Source: Aequorivita iocasae
GTDB lineage: Bacteria > Bacteroidota > Bacteroidia > Flavobacteriales > Flavobacteriaceae
DNA length: 64,000 nt
Reading direction: 5' to 3'
Assembly (NCBI RefSeq): GCF_016757735.1
Contig: NZ_CP068439.1
Location: 992,001-1,056,000 of the forward strand
The translations under genes were made by a program, and so were the position numbers. Positions within the stretch are counted from its first letter, which is position 1. Every line of letters begins with the position of its first letter. Below are positions 47,199-56,822 of the stretch, piece by piece. The notes beneath the pieces were generated by a model. The model saw only the letters and a program-made list of their open reading frames with translations, searched no databases and was not told the origin of the DNA.

Positions 47199-47740
47199 GA
47201 AACCGCTTCCTCAAAAGTGGGAAGTTCCAAATCTTTTGCTGAAATAATAAATTCTTCCTTCGGAAGATACCAATCCAACGCTAAGGTTGCGTCATTGTAG
47301 ATGATTCCGCTTTCGGAAGCTTTATCGTAATAATTATCACATTTATAGGAAAAAATGGATTGTTCCGAAAGTGTGATAAAGCCATGAGCAAAACCCCGCG
47401 GCACAAATAATTGTAAATTTTCAACATCGTCCAGCATAATGGAAAATGATTTTCCGAATGTTTCCGAGTCTTTCCGTATATCAACTACAATGTCCAAAAC
47501 CTTGCCTTTTACTACTCGGACTAATTTGGCTTGTGACATTTTACCATTTTGAAAATGAAGCCCGCGCAACACGCCTTTGGAAGAAATGGATTGGTTATCC
47601 TGAACAAAATCTATCGAAAATCCTGCTACCTTCTCAAACATTTTTTGGTTGTAAGTTTCATAAAAAAGTCCGCGTTCGTCCTGAAACACTTTCGGCTTCA
47701 GAACAAAGCAATCTTTTAGTGATGTGTGTTGTAATTCCAA
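47195..47740 (-). CDS. rfbC: dTDP-4-dehydrorhamnose 3,5-epimerase
   Basis: Third step of dTDP-L-rhamnose synthesis; cupin-fold epimerase of 181 aa. FVQDNQSISSKGVLRGLHFQ contains the active His, followed by KVLDIVVDIRKDSETFGK and VPRGFAHGFITLSE. The gene lies between rfbA (2-base gap) and rfbD (4-base overlap) in the compact rhamnose operon. Confidence 0.96.
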   Translation of the reverse strand: MELQHTSLKDCFVLKPKVFQDERGLFYETYNQKMFEKVAGFSIDFVQDNQSISSKGVLRGLHFQNGKMSQAKLVRVVKGKVLDIVVDIRKDSETFGKSFSIMLDDVENLQLFVPRGFAHGFITLSEQSIFSYKCDNYYDKASESGIIYNDATLALDWYLPKEEFIISAKDLELPTFEEAVS

Positions 47741-47742
47741 AT

Positions 47743-48600
47743 CTAGTCTAGTTGAAGTAAGTGTTTACCGTAGCCGCTTTTCAAGAGCGGTTCTGCTAAA
47801 GCCACTAATTGTTCTTTTGAAATATAGCCCATTTCATAAGCTGCTTCTTCAATGGCGCCAATTTTTAAGCCTTGTCTTTCCTCAATAACTTCAACAAACT
47901 GGGCGGCCTGCATAAGTGATGCAAATGTTCCGGTATCCAACCAAGCGGTACCTTTATCGAGAATGCTGACGCTCAGTTTGCCCTGTTTTAAATATTCATT
48001 GTTTATGTCGGTTATTTCCAGTTCACCGCGGGCACTGGGTTTTATATTTGCTGCAATTCCCACAACGCTGTTGTCGTAAAAATAAATTCCCGGAACTGCA
48101 TAATTTGACTTTGGAGATTTAGGCTTTTCTTCAATAGAAAGAGCTTTTCCACTTTTATCAAATTCCACAACGCCATATCTTTCGGGGTCTAAAACGTGGT
48201 ATGCGTAAATTACACCGCCATCTGGATTGTTGTTTGATTGCAGCAATTCTTTCAAGCCCGAGCCGTAAAAAATATTATCGCCAAGTATCAATGCTACCTT
48301 ATCATTTCCGATGAAATCCTTACCAATAATAAATGCTTCCGCAAGACCATTGGGGTTTGCTTGTTCGGCATATTGAAAATTGCATCCTAACTTTTTACCA
48401 TCACCCAAAAGTTGTTTGAAAAGCGGGAGATCCTGCGGTGTAGAAATAATCAATATATCCTTAATCCCTGCGTACATAAGTGTTGACAGCGGATAGTAAA
48501 TCATCGGTTTGTCATATACAGGCATCAATTGCTTGCTCACCGCCAGTGTGATGGGATGCAAACGGGTGCCCGAACCTCCTGCTAAAATTATTCCCTTCAT
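47743..48600 (-). CDS. rfbA: Glucose-1-phosphate thymidylyltransferase
   Basis: First step of dTDP-L-rhamnose synthesis, activating glucose 1-phosphate with d[24 protein letters not shown] is the nucleotidyltransferase motif, [12 protein letters not shown] and [11 protein letters not shown] are family-typical; 285 aa is usual. Its start overlaps the rfbB stop by 4 bases. Confidence 0.97.
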   Translation of the reverse strand: MKGIILAGGSGTRLHPITLAVSKQLMPVYDKPMIYYPLSTLMYAGIKDILIISTPQDLPLFKQLLGDGKKLGCNFQYAEQANPNGLAEAFIIGKDFIGNDKVALILGDNIFYGSGLKELLQSNNNPDGGVIYAYHVLDPERYGVVEFDKSGKALSIEEKPKSPKSNYAVPGIYFYDNSVVGIAANIKPSARGELEITDINNEYLKQGKLSVSILDKGTAWLDTGTFASLMQAAQFVEVIEERQGLKIGAIEEAAYEMGYISKEQLVALAEPLLKSGYGKHLLQLD

Positions 48601-49607
48601 AATCTATCTCTGTTTTCCAAGTACCACAAAATGGTTTTTTTGATACCTGTTTCAAAATTCTCTTTGGCCTTCCAGCCTAATTCGTTTTCTATTTTTGAAG
48701 CGTCAATTGCGTATCTAAAATCGTGGCCGGGACGGTCTTTTACAAAAGATATCTGTTCTTTATAGGAAGTTTTCTTCGGAAGCATTTCATCCAGCAATTC
48801 ACAGATAACATTTGCAATATAGAGATTTTCGCGTTCATTGCGTCCGCCGATGTTATAGGTTTCGCCAAGCTTTCCTTTTTCTAAAGCTAGATAAATTCCG
48901 CTGCAATGGTCCATCACGTAAAGCCAATCGCGCACGTTTTTTCCATCGCCATAAATTGGAATAGGTTCGCCTGAAATTGCTTTACGGATTATAGTAGGAA
49001 TTAACTTTTCCTTATGCTGATTTGGGCCATAGTTATTTGAACAATTTGTAGTTACAACTGGCAAACCATAGGTATGAAAATAACTGCGCACAATAAAATC
49101 TGATGACGCTTTTGAAGCACTGTACGGACTGTTCGGCGCATAAGGGGTTTCTTCCGTAAAAAGACCCGTTTCGCCCAAAGTGCCGTAAACTTCATCTGTG
49201 GAAATATGCAGAAAACGTGCATTTTTGAATTCATCTTTCAAATCATTCGGACCGCTCATCCAAGTTTTATAGGCGCATTGGAGCAAGTTGAATGTTCCGA
49301 CAATGTTAGTTTGAATAAATTCCGAAGGTCCCGAAATGGAATTGTCCACATGGCTTTCCGCAGCAAAATGAACCACTTTTTTAAATTGGTGGTCTGTGAA
49401 TAGTTTTTGAATAAATTCCAAATCACAAATATCACCTTTTATGAAGTTTATTTTATCTGAAACTGCTTCCAGATTCTGCAAATTTCCGGCATAAGTAAGT
49501 TTGTCCAGTATGAATATTTCATCTTCTGAATTTTTAAGCGCATATTCCACATAATTGGAACCTATAAATCCTGCACCTCCGGTAATCAGTACTTTATCGT
49601 TTTTCAA
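48597..49607 (-). CDS. rfbB: dTDP-glucose 4,6-dehydratase
   Basis: Second step of dTDP-L-rhamnose synthesis, an extended SDR enzyme of 336 aa. [17 protein letters not shown] is the NAD motif; HISTDEVYG and [15 protein letters not shown] supply the catalytic residues; [18 protein letters not shown] is characteristic. It starts 2 bases after the DUF6909 stop and begins the block rfbB-A-C-D. Confidence 0.97.
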   Translation of the reverse strand: MKNDKVLITGGAGFIGSNYVEYALKNSEDEIFILDKLTYAGNLQNLEAVSDKINFIKGDICDLEFIQKLFTDHQFKKVVHFAAESHVDNSISGPSEFIQTNIVGTFNLLQCAYKTWMSGPNDLKDEFKNARFLHISTDEVYGTLGETGLFTEETPYAPNSPYSASKASSDFIVRSYFHTYGLPVVTTNCSNNYGPNQHKEKLIPTIIRKAISGEPIPIYGDGKNVRDWLYVMDHCSGIYLALEKGKLGETYNIGGRNERENLYIANVICELLDEMLPKKTSYKEQISFVKDRPGHDFRYAIDASKIENELGWKAKENFETGIKKTILWYLENRDRL

Positions 49608-49609
49608 AA

Positions 49610-51310
49610 TTAATTTTTAGAAGTGTCTAAAATCTGTTTTAACATCTTTTCGGTAATCAAATAGGTGGGTTTTACACCTGTAGTTCCCAAGCCGCCCGAA
49701 GCCAAAGTGCTGCCTGTTTCCAAAGGATTATCTGAGGCGTAATACGCATACCTTACTTTTACTTTTGGGCTAATGCTGCGCCTAATTTTGGAAGCCGCCT
49801 GAATCGCTTTTTGATAATGCGCGCCTTCCATTTCCAGCCCAATCACATTCCACGTGGAATTGTGAAAGAATTTCAGCACATCCCTATTTTGAAGTGAAGT
49901 GCCCAACACCGAAATCATTGTACCGGTACAAACTTTAACGTCATCATCCTTAAAAAGTGATTTGTCAAGTTTATTTTTGAAGGGATAGTTGTCTGCAGTA
50001 CCTTCAAAAACGTGGGCAGACGGTATCATAATATCGCCCTTTCCACCTTCCAAAATACCTGCTTTTCCCATAATTGAAACAGAAACTACATTTAAGAAAT
50101 GTCGTACTTTATTGGCATCCACAAAGGGTTTTAAAAGCTCGTCCATAGTTTCATAGGCCTGCTCACCAAAAGCATAATCCATCACAACAATAACGGGCTT
50201 TTTTGAGACTTCAAGCTCCTTTAATCTTTCAATATAGGGGCTTTGTTTTATTTTAGCGGTATCGATTATCTGTACGTCAATATTGGTCCCGCTCTGGTCT
50301 TCAATAAATATCATGCCTTCCGACAAAGCGGTTTTGGTCACTTTTTCACGAAGTTTCACATTAGAAGCAATGCTGAGCGCCTCAAAAACCTCCATGGGTT
50401 TTTTCTTTGAAAATTCTGCTGAAAGTGCCTTCGGGCCATATAGACTGTTCATTACACTGTGCATATTGGCGCTTATAATATGCAATGGACGTTCCAACAA
50501 ACCATTATCTTGAAGCGTTTGCTTTATAGCATAAGCCCACAGTTCACCGTGAATGTGGTGCCCTAAACGCTCGCGTAATACGGGACTGAAAGTGATTATA
50601 CGTTTATTGTCTGCAATAACCTCATCGATGGCAAGTTTTCCCAAAAAGTATATAATATTGAAAAAGCGGTTCTCGTTCTTTTCACTTGCGAAAAAAGGAT
50701 ATACGCTCTTTACTTCCTCAAAAGTTCTTCCCAGAAAATTTGCGGTGTGCGTAAGCGCCACTTCTTTTTCTTCTTGTGAAAGTTTTCCTTTTTTGAGCAC
50801 AGCTTGTTCTAGCTTTTTCCAATCGCGGATCACTTCGCCGTTTTCGTTTATGAGCACTTGCTTCATAATTTTGTGCGATTCAATAAAAAGAAAGGTTAAG
50901 TGTGTGAGAATATCATAGATTTCCGAACGGCCACGGGTTATTTCGATATTCATTTGTTCCGAATCGATTCGGTAACAATTTCTTCGGCGTTTTAATGGAA
51001 TTATGGGTTCAAAATGAGAGTTTTTGTAGCCTTCATCACTCGTTAAATTGATGAAACTGCATTCCTCAATTCCGTAAGGCAAACGGTCCATAACATACAA
51101 TAAGCCCTGCAGCTCAATTTTGTCTTCTTTTATAGAGCCATAGATTTCTGGACGAAGCGTTAATAATGATTCTCGAAGGGTTTCACCAGAAACCCCCATA
51201 GGCTTATAGAACCCTCGGTTAAAAAGGTGGCGCATTGTGATATACAACCGCTCTATTGCCTGCGTGCTTTCCTGTGCACGGGTGCGTGTATGTGATCTTT
51301 GTTTAGTCAT
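49610..51310 (-). CDS. DUF6909-like protein with nucleoside-phosphorylase-like C-terminal motifs
   Basis: A protein of 566 aa from the ATG at 51310. I recall the family as DUF6909. The N-terminal half is helical with charged segments. The C-terminal half carries IPSAHVFEGTADNYP near residue 440, NVIGLEMEGAHYQKA near 507 and YYASDNPLETGS near 542, which recall the purine-nucleoside-phosphorylase/AMP-nucleosidase superfamily (EGT...D, xEMEG and SD motifs). An enzyme acting on a nucleoside or nucleotide is plausible, but no member with proven function is known to me. A TTG nine bases upstream (51319) is rejected because it lies inside the -7 box. The gene precedes rfbB. Confidence 0.65.
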   Translation of the reverse strand: MTKQRSHTRTRAQESTQAIERLYITMRHLFNRGFYKPMGVSGETLRESLLTLRPEIYGSIKEDKIELQGLLYVMDRLPYGIEECSFINLTSDEGYKNSHFEPIIPLKRRRNCYRIDSEQMNIEITRGRSEIYDILTHLTFLFIESHKIMKQVLINENGEVIRDWKKLEQAVLKKGKLSQEEKEVALTHTANFLGRTFEEVKSVYPFFASEKNENRFFNIIYFLGKLAIDEVIADNKRIITFSPVLRERLGHHIHGELWAYAIKQTLQDNGLLERPLHIISANMHSVMNSLYGPKALSAEFSKKKPMEVFEALSIASNVKLREKVTKTALSEGMIFIEDQSGTNIDVQIIDTAKIKQSPYIERLKELEVSKKPVIVVMDYAFGEQAYETMDELLKPFVDANKVRHFLNVVSVSIMGKAGILEGGKGDIMIPSAHVFEGTADNYPFKNKLDKSLFKDDDVKVCTGTMISVLGTSLQNRDVLKFFHNSTWNVIGLEMEGAHYQKAIQAASKIRRSISPKVKVRYAYYASDNPLETGSTLASGGLGTTGVKPTYLITEKMLKQILDTSKN

Positions 51311-51316
51311 TGGGCG

Positions 51317-51324
51317 CAAAGATA
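51317..51324 (-). promoter_or_regulatory. -7 box directly upstream of the DUF6909 gene
   Basis: TATCTTTG on the minus strand, exact TAnnTTTG, followed by CGCCCA and then the ATG at 51310. With the usual spacing, transcription would start at or within a few bases of the initiation codon, giving a leaderless or nearly leaderless mRNA. Confidence 0.6.
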
Positions 51325-51327
51325 ATA

Positions 51328-52830
51328 CTAATTTTGTGGCTGAATTTCAAGTAGGGTATCAGCAATTTTACGATCGTTTGAAAGGCGCGGCACCTTGTTT
51401 TGGCCGCCCAGTTTCCCCTGTGATTTCATATATTGTTGAAAGCTATCCCGTTTAAGTGATGAAATCTTTAAGGGCTGAAGTACTTTGCCTTCAATTAAAT
51501 CAAAATAATATGAATTTTGCTTTTGCATTTCGGCATCTAAAAACTTGGCAACTTCTTTAAGGTCTGCTGGCGCCTTTTCAAATTCCACAAGCCATTCGTG
51601 ATAGGGTAAGTTTTCCTCGCTAGGCGTTATCTGGGGCGCAACGGTGAATTCGGTAATTGAAAAATTAAACTTTGAAATGGCTTTGTTCATAGCCTCTTCC
51701 ACCTCTTTTCCAATCACATGTTCGCCAAAGGCGGAAATGAAATGTTTTATTCTTCCCGAAACTATTACTCGATATGGTTTTGTGGAAGTAAATTGCACGG
51801 TATCGCCCAAATTATATGCCCAAAGGCCTGCATTTGTTGAAATTATCATTACATAATTAACGCATATTTCAACTTCGCCGATGGTCAATCTTTTTGGGTT
51901 TTCGTCAAAAAAAGTGTTTACTTCCACAAATTCATAAAAAATACCGGAGTTTAAAAGTAACAACATTCCTTTTTCCTTTTGGCTATCCTGAAAAGCGAAA
52001 AAGCCTTCGCTAGCTGGAAAAAGTTCAATACTGTCAACCTTTCTTCCTATTAAATTTTCAAATTTTGCGCGATAGGGCTCAAAGTTTACTCCACCGTAAA
52101 TGAACAGGTTAAAATTTTTGAAAAGGTCACCGACGTTCTTCCCCGTTTTTTGCTGAAGTTTTTCAAAATACATCTGTACCCACGAGGGAATGCCGCTGAT
52201 AACAGTCATATTTTCATCTTTGGTTTCCGCTACAATAGCGTCTACTTTGGTTTCCCAATCTTCGATGCAGTTAGTTTCCCAACTCGGTAAGCGGTTTTTT
52301 TGAAGATATGCAGGAACGTAATGTGCAACGATGCCAGAAAGCCGGCCTACTTTAATTCCGTTCTTCTCCTGCATTTCTGGACTTCCCTGTAGGAAAATCA
52401 TTTTGCCATTTACAAATTTGGCGTTACCAGTTTCATTAATGTAACATAAGATTACGTTGCGGGCGGCTTCAATGTGATATGGCATAGATTCCTTGGTAAG
52501 TGGAATGTATTTCGCTCCTGACGTTGTACCCGAAGTCTTTGCAAAATAAAGCGGTTTTCCAGGCCAAAGAATATTTTCTTCACCAGAGACCACGCGCTCA
52601 ACGTAAGGTTTCAATTCTTCATAATCGCGAATTGGAACCTTTGTGGCGAAATCCTCAAAAGAAGTTATATTTTCAAAATCGTGGTCTTTTCCGAAGGCAG
52701 TATTCTTGGCTTGAGATATAAGATTTTCAAAAACTTTTTGCTGAGTTGCAACAGGCTTAGTAGCCCATCTTTGGATTTTTTTTACTACAGTTTTGGCAAA
52801 TATTTTTGCGCTGAGGGATTTTATGGACAT
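51328..52830 (-). CDS. GH3 family acyl-acid-amido synthetase-like protein
   Basis: A 500 aa adenylate-forming enzyme of the GH3 (auxin-responsive promoter) fold, widely found in Bacteroidota. The ATP motif YFAKTSGTTSGAKYIPLT is near residue 100, and the second motif ELFPASEGFFAFQ is near 290, with YNLGDTVQFTS near 350. Plant members join amino acids to plant hormones; the bacterial substrate is unknown. It starts 6 bases after the M23 peptidase gene, and both are probably cotranscribed. Confidence 0.9.
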   Translation of the reverse strand: MSIKSLSAKIFAKTVVKKIQRWATKPVATQQKVFENLISQAKNTAFGKDHDFENITSFEDFATKVPIRDYEELKPYVERVVSGEENILWPGKPLYFAKTSGTTSGAKYIPLTKESMPYHIEAARNVILCYINETGNAKFVNGKMIFLQGSPEMQEKNGIKVGRLSGIVAHYVPAYLQKNRLPSWETNCIEDWETKVDAIVAETKDENMTVISGIPSWVQMYFEKLQQKTGKNVGDLFKNFNLFIYGGVNFEPYRAKFENLIGRKVDSIELFPASEGFFAFQDSQKEKGMLLLLNSGIFYEFVEVNTFFDENPKRLTIGEVEICVNYVMIISTNAGLWAYNLGDTVQFTSTKPYRVIVSGRIKHFISAFGEHVIGKEVEEAMNKAISKFNFSITEFTVAPQITPSEENLPYHEWLVEFEKAPADLKEVAKFLDAEMQKQNSYYFDLIEGKVLQPLKISSLKRDSFQQYMKSQGKLGGQNKVPRLSNDRKIADTLLEIQPQN

Positions 52831-52836
52831 AGGCTA

Positions 52837-53700
52837 TCAATCAAAATCGATGAAACTTGTAGGATTAACTGGGAAGCCGTCACGCCAGAGTTCAAAATGC
52901 AAATGTGGGCCGGTTGTAAGTTCTCCAGTATTACCTACCGTGCCTATCACTTCACCAGCCTTAACAATTTCACCCTGTTCCTTGGTAAGCATGGCATTGT
53001 GCTTATAGGCTGAAATTAGGTTGTTATCGTGTTTCAAAATAATAACGTAACCGGTAGCGGCGGTCCATTCAGCAAATATAACAGTACCATCTGCTACAGC
53101 CTTTACGGGTGAATCTTTGGTTGTTACCACATCTACTGCATAGTGTTTTGTTTTTGAATCATAGGTTTCTGAAATAGCACCTTTTACTGGGGCAAAGAGC
53201 GCATATTGTTGAGCTTGGGGTGTAATTAAAGGATTGTATTTGTCCTCCTTTGCAACCGCTTCCCGGAGTAAAGAGTCTTTCCTGGAAGTGCGTATTAAAA
53301 CCGAAGGGTCTGTTTTAGCTACCTCAATGAGTGAATCTTTGTTGAAATTTACCGTTTTAACATCGCCAGTAAGCACTTTTTTGATTGAAGCTAGGTATTG
53401 CTCATTTACATTTAAAATTTGCTGCAATGAATCCGTTTTGTAGGTTAACTGGGTAGCCTTCTTTTTTAATGTTGTAGAAGAATACCCTGGAATATATTCA
53501 CGAAGCGGGGTAAATGCTATAATGTAGGTAGTCGCCAAAATTAGGAATAGTGCAAAAAGGGTGCTGAAAACAAACACATTCAACCTGTTTAACTTAAATG
53601 AAAATCGTTCTTCAAACGTTTCTTCATTAAGAATTACCATTCGGTATTTGTGTAAAAGCTTTTTTTTGAGCTTTTTGCCTCTTTTTTCTTTTTGGGTCAT
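52837..53700 (-). CDS. M23 family metallopeptidase
   Basis: A 287 aa cell-wall endopeptidase or scaffold. After a basic cytoplasmic head there is one transmembrane helix (residues about 45-68), a coiled-coil-like linker, then a LytM/M23 domain with HYAVDVV (His/Asp zinc ligands) and GPHLHFELWRDG (HxH). The active residues look intact. The ATG at 53700 (MTQKEKR) is chosen over an upstream TTG at 53709. It acts on peptidoglycan in the periplasm. Confidence 0.92.
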   Translation of the reverse strand: MTQKEKRGKKLKKKLLHKYRMVILNEETFEERFSFKLNRLNVFVFSTLFALFLILATTYIIAFTPLREYIPGYSSTTLKKKATQLTYKTDSLQQILNVNEQYLASIKKVLTGDVKTVNFNKDSLIEVAKTDPSVLIRTSRKDSLLREAVAKEDKYNPLITPQAQQYALFAPVKGAISETYDSKTKHYAVDVVTTKDSPVKAVADGTVIFAEWTAATGYVIILKHDNNLISAYKHNAMLTKEQGEIVKAGEVIGTVGNTGELTTGPHLHFELWRDGFPVNPTSFIDFD

Positions 53701-53769
53701 AATCTGCAATTGCTTTTTACAAATATAAAATAAACTGAAGCGCCATACGCTAAAGTTAACCTCAAAACG

Positions 53770-53798
53770 TTGTATCTAAACATTTCTTGTTACCTTTG
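53770..53798 (+). promoter_or_regulatory. Promoter of tatA
   Basis: TTG at 53770-53772 and TACCTTTG at 53791-53798 with an 18-base spacer match the Bacteroidota consensus; the ATG at 53820 follows a leader of about 15-17 nt. Confidence 0.75.
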
Positions 53799-53819
53799 CG
53801 TAATTAAATTTTCAAAATT

Positions 53820-54011
53820 ATGAGTGCATTGTTTTTTCCTTTAGGTGTTATTGGCCCTTGGCAAATAGTATTGATTGTGGTGATTGTGTTATTGCTTTTC
53901 GGGGGAAAGAAAATTCCGGAGCTTATGCGCGGTTTAGGTAGTGGCCTTAAAGAATTCAAGGATGCTTCTAAAGAAGAACCAACAGATAAAAAGATAGACG
54001 ACAACAAATAA
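53820..54011 (+). CDS. tatA: Sec-independent protein translocase subunit TatA/TatE
   Basis: A 63 aa component of the twin-arginine export system. One transmembrane helix (residues about 12-30, [16 protein letters not shown]) is followed by the family motif [20 protein letters not shown], an amphipathic helix, and a charged tail. No tatC is present in the window. The gene stands alone between promoter and a strong bidirectional terminator. Confidence 0.95.
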   Translation: MSALFFPLGVIGPWQIVLIVVIVLLLFGGKKIPELMRGLGSGLKEFKDASKEEPTDKKIDDNK

Positions 54012-54027
54012 ACTTTTCTTTCATCTT

Positions 54028-54069
54028 AAAAAAGAGCCTTTCAGTTTAAACTGAAAGGCTCTTTTTTTT
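54028..54069. terminator. Bidirectional terminator between tatA and the DUF4837 gene
   Basis: The perfect palindrome with arms at 54031-54046 and 54047-54062 (AAAGAGCCTTTCAGTT and its complement) is flanked by runs of A and T. It functions equally on both strands and separates the convergent tatA and DUF4837 genes. Confidence 0.95.
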
Positions 54070-54084
54070 AATGTATTATGGGTT

Positions 54085-55065
54085 CTACTCGATTTTGGCA
54101 GAATTCAATATCGATTCCAACTCAAATTGCAAGTCTCTTTTTGACACTGCTGGTGCATATGTAAAGCCTTCGAGAATTAAATAACGATTGTTTTTCTCAT
54201 CACGCACTGCGTAATTTACAAAAGGGCCGCCCATCCAATCGTCTTTTACTTCCCAGGTGCCCTTGGTTTCATAAGCAAATTTTCCGTCAATTTTAGTTGT
54301 GAAAAGATACGGGGCATACGCATCCTCGGTAATAAACTGTCCGTCATCCTCCACGGGCAACAGTCTGCTTCCTATGGAATCACGGATTTTAATGATGTCG
54401 CCAACCGCAGTGCTATCATTCGTGATCATATTTAAAGGAACTTCATAAACAAGAATGTTTGTTGTGCCATCCTTTAAGTCTTTTCGCATCCAAAAAAAAC
54501 TGTCTGTCGCCTTGGCTATTCGGTAAGCGCTTGGAATTTGCATACTAACGCCCATTGCCTTTTTGAGTGAATCCGTTTTCATTAACGAAATAGCTGTTCT
54601 GCGTTGACGTTCCTTTATTTCAGAATTGTGAAATTTTTCAATTATTTGTGCCGCATTTTTATTGATAAGCTCAACCAGTTTTTCTTCAGAAGTTGCTTTT
54701 ATTATGGCTCCCGCCTGAGGTTTGGCATATTCATCAGTGGCTATGGTAACTTTGTCTTCTTCACTCAAAACTACATATAAAAAAAGCCTGTTGCTACGGG
54801 CAAAACCCGTAAAAGCTTCAGGCGGCATTTGGTTCATTGAGAAAAGGGGTTCGTCTTGCGGAAGGCCATCGGTAGGTGCAGCAAAATTATTGCGGATGGC
54901 TTCACCCACAACACCGTTCCACAGGTCGTTGGGTGTAATAATTTGTAAGGCGTTTATATTTCCTACTGAATTGGGAACGAGTGATTTGTCTCTTTTACCC
55001 CCATCGTTACAAGAAGAAGTAAGTACGACAAAAAAAGAAACCAATAAAATATAGAGTACTTTCAT
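54085..55065 (-). CDS. DUF4837 family lipoprotein
   Basis: A 326 aa protein. The signal peptide ends in LTSSC with the acylated cysteine near residue 19, followed by an Asp/Gly/Lys-rich linker. The body has the conserved segments ALQIITPNDLWNGVVGEAIR and MGGPFVNYAVRDEKNNRYLILEGF, characteristic of DUF4837. It is common in Bacteroidota and of unknown function. It is 21 bases from the lytic transglycosylase gene and probably cotranscribed. Confidence 0.88.
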   Translation of the reverse strand: MKVLYILLVSFFVVLTSSCNDGGKRDKSLVPNSVGNINALQIITPNDLWNGVVGEAIRNNFAAPTDGLPQDEPLFSMNQMPPEAFTGFARSNRLFLYVVLSEEDKVTIATDEYAKPQAGAIIKATSEEKLVELINKNAAQIIEKFHNSEIKERQRRTAISLMKTDSLKKAMGVSMQIPSAYRIAKATDSFFWMRKDLKDGTTNILVYEVPLNMITNDSTAVGDIIKIRDSIGSRLLPVEDDGQFITEDAYAPYLFTTKIDGKFAYETKGTWEVKDDWMGGPFVNYAVRDEKNNRYLILEGFTYAPAVSKRDLQFELESILNSAKIE

Positions 55066-55086
55066 TAAAAGGATGTTTTTTTGGAA

Positions 55087-56649
55087 CTATCCTTTATAAA
55101 TTTTTAGTTTAGTTCCGGGCTTTAGGTTATTGCCACTAATATCGTTCCAATTTTTGATATTTTGGACTGAAACTCCAGGAAATTTTTGCGAAATACTCCA
55201 CAATGAGTCTCCATTACGGACAGTATAGGTTTTTTCTGAGGTGTTATTTTGAACAGGTGCATTGCTAGCTATGTCTTGTGAGCTCTTATTTGGGTATATA
55301 ATTAAGTTTTGCCCAACCTTTACGGTATTACTTCGCATTCCGTTCCAACTTTTTATTTGGCTAACACCCACGCCATATCTTTCGGCAATTCTACCTAAAT
55401 AATCGCCTCTTTTAACCCGGTAACGTATCTTTTCGGGTTGTTCATAGAGTTCAGGCATAGGTTTTTCTGCCTCTTCCACTTCTTCCTGTGCAAATGCATA
55501 AATAGCAGCTTCATTAGTAACAAATGTACCCACTGCAGTTAAAGGAAGCCGCAACATATAATTCTCATCTTTAATTACCGGGATAATTCCCAACTTATAA
55601 GAGGGATTTAAAAATTCAAGTTCTTCCCGGTCTAAGTTGGTAAGTTTGGCTATTTGATCTAATGTTAGTTGTTGCTTGATTTTTATAGTATCAGTTGCAA
55701 TGTAAGGAATACGTGGGCCTTGTTTTTTAAAGCCATGTTCCTGTGCATATTCAAAAATATACATTGTTGCCAAGAATGCAGGTACATAACCCGCAGTTTC
55801 ACGTGGAAGGTAATTGCGAAGACTCCAGTAGTTTGTCTTTCCGCCGGAACGACGTATTGCTTTTGAAACATTGCCAGGACCCGAATTGTATGCTGCAAGG
55901 GCCAAATCCCAATCGTTGAAACTGTTGTTCAAGCTCTTTAAATATTTGCAGGCAGCCTCTGTAGCCATAATAGGATCTGAGCGTTCATCTACATATGAAC
56001 TTACGTCCAAGCCAAACATTTTGCCTGTTGGATACATAAATTGCCACAGCCCCGTTGCACCTACTCTGGATTGGGCGCGAGGATTCAGCGCTGATTCTAT
56101 AACCGCTAAATATTTTAATTCTAAAGGTAAATTGTGCCTGTCAAGTTCTTCTTCAAACATTGGGAAGTAATATTCACTAAGCCCCATAAGTCGCTCCAAA
56201 GTTCCACGGCGGTTCTTTAGGTATTGTTTTATTACACTTTCTAAGGATGCATTGTACTCTACCTTAAAGGGCGTGCGGGCATCCAGATCTTTTAAGCGTT
56301 GTTTGAGTACTTCCGTGGGCAGTTCATCATAATCAACCACACCATAATCCTGATCGGTAATACTGTTATATATATCTTCAAAAAGATCAGATTTGTAGAG
56401 TTCCTTTAACCAAAGACTGTCTTTTTTGCGGGCAAGGGCCATATCTTTTAGATCAAATACAGTGCTGTCCTTTAGAGATGTAGCTAGAACGGTGGAAGGC
56501 AATTCTTCAGCAATTTTTGAAACCTTGATAGAATCAACAACCTGAACTTTTTTAGTGTTCAGCTTCTTGCTTTGCTTTTTACCTTGCTGGGCAAAACTCA
56601 TGCTGAAGGCTAGCAACAACACAAGGGGGAGAATTTTGTTTAGTTTCAT
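55087..56649 (-). CDS. Membrane-bound lytic transglycosylase with two LysM domains (MltD-like)
   Basis: A 520 aa enzyme that cleaves the glycan strands of peptidoglycan. A signal peptide (KILPLVLLLAFSMSFAQQ) is followed by an SLT domain with the catalytic Glu in VIESALNPRAQSRVGATGLWQF and AAYNSGPGNVSKAI. Two LysM peptidoglycan-binding modules lie near the C-terminus (RYRVKRGDYLGRIAERYGV and TYTVRNGDSLWSISQKF). The ATG at 56649 is preferred over an upstream TTG at 56682. It acts in the periplasm. Confidence 0.94.
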   Translation of the reverse strand: MKLNKILPLVLLLAFSMSFAQQGKKQSKKLNTKKVQVVDSIKVSKIAEELPSTVLATSLKDSTVFDLKDMALARKKDSLWLKELYKSDLFEDIYNSITDQDYGVVDYDELPTEVLKQRLKDLDARTPFKVEYNASLESVIKQYLKNRRGTLERLMGLSEYYFPMFEEELDRHNLPLELKYLAVIESALNPRAQSRVGATGLWQFMYPTGKMFGLDVSSYVDERSDPIMATEAACKYLKSLNNSFNDWDLALAAYNSGPGNVSKAIRRSGGKTNYWSLRNYLPRETAGYVPAFLATMYIFEYAQEHGFKKQGPRIPYIATDTIKIKQQLTLDQIAKLTNLDREELEFLNPSYKLGIIPVIKDENYMLRLPLTAVGTFVTNEAAIYAFAQEEVEEAEKPMPELYEQPEKIRYRVKRGDYLGRIAERYGVGVSQIKSWNGMRSNTVKVGQNLIIYPNKSSQDIASNAPVQNNTSEKTYTVRNGDSLWSISQKFPGVSVQNIKNWNDISGNNLKPGTKLKIYKG

Positions 56650-56822
56650 CAGCTTTTTATTGTGTTTTGGGGATTTTAACAAACTCGCTTGATTAATACC
56701 TTTTTAGGGTTACCTGTTTATATTGTAAAAAATAACGCCTTTTTAAATAAAAAATTTTATCAAAAATAATGATTTCGCGAAATTACACAAATTTTAAACG
56801 CAAACACCTAATATTGTGTTAT

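Noticed and set aside
49847-49860. Palindrome ATTCCACGTGGAAT inside the DUF6909 gene, resembling parS
   Set aside because: It differs from the 16-bp consensus at four outer positions and lies within coding sequence, so it is more likely a chance palindrome.
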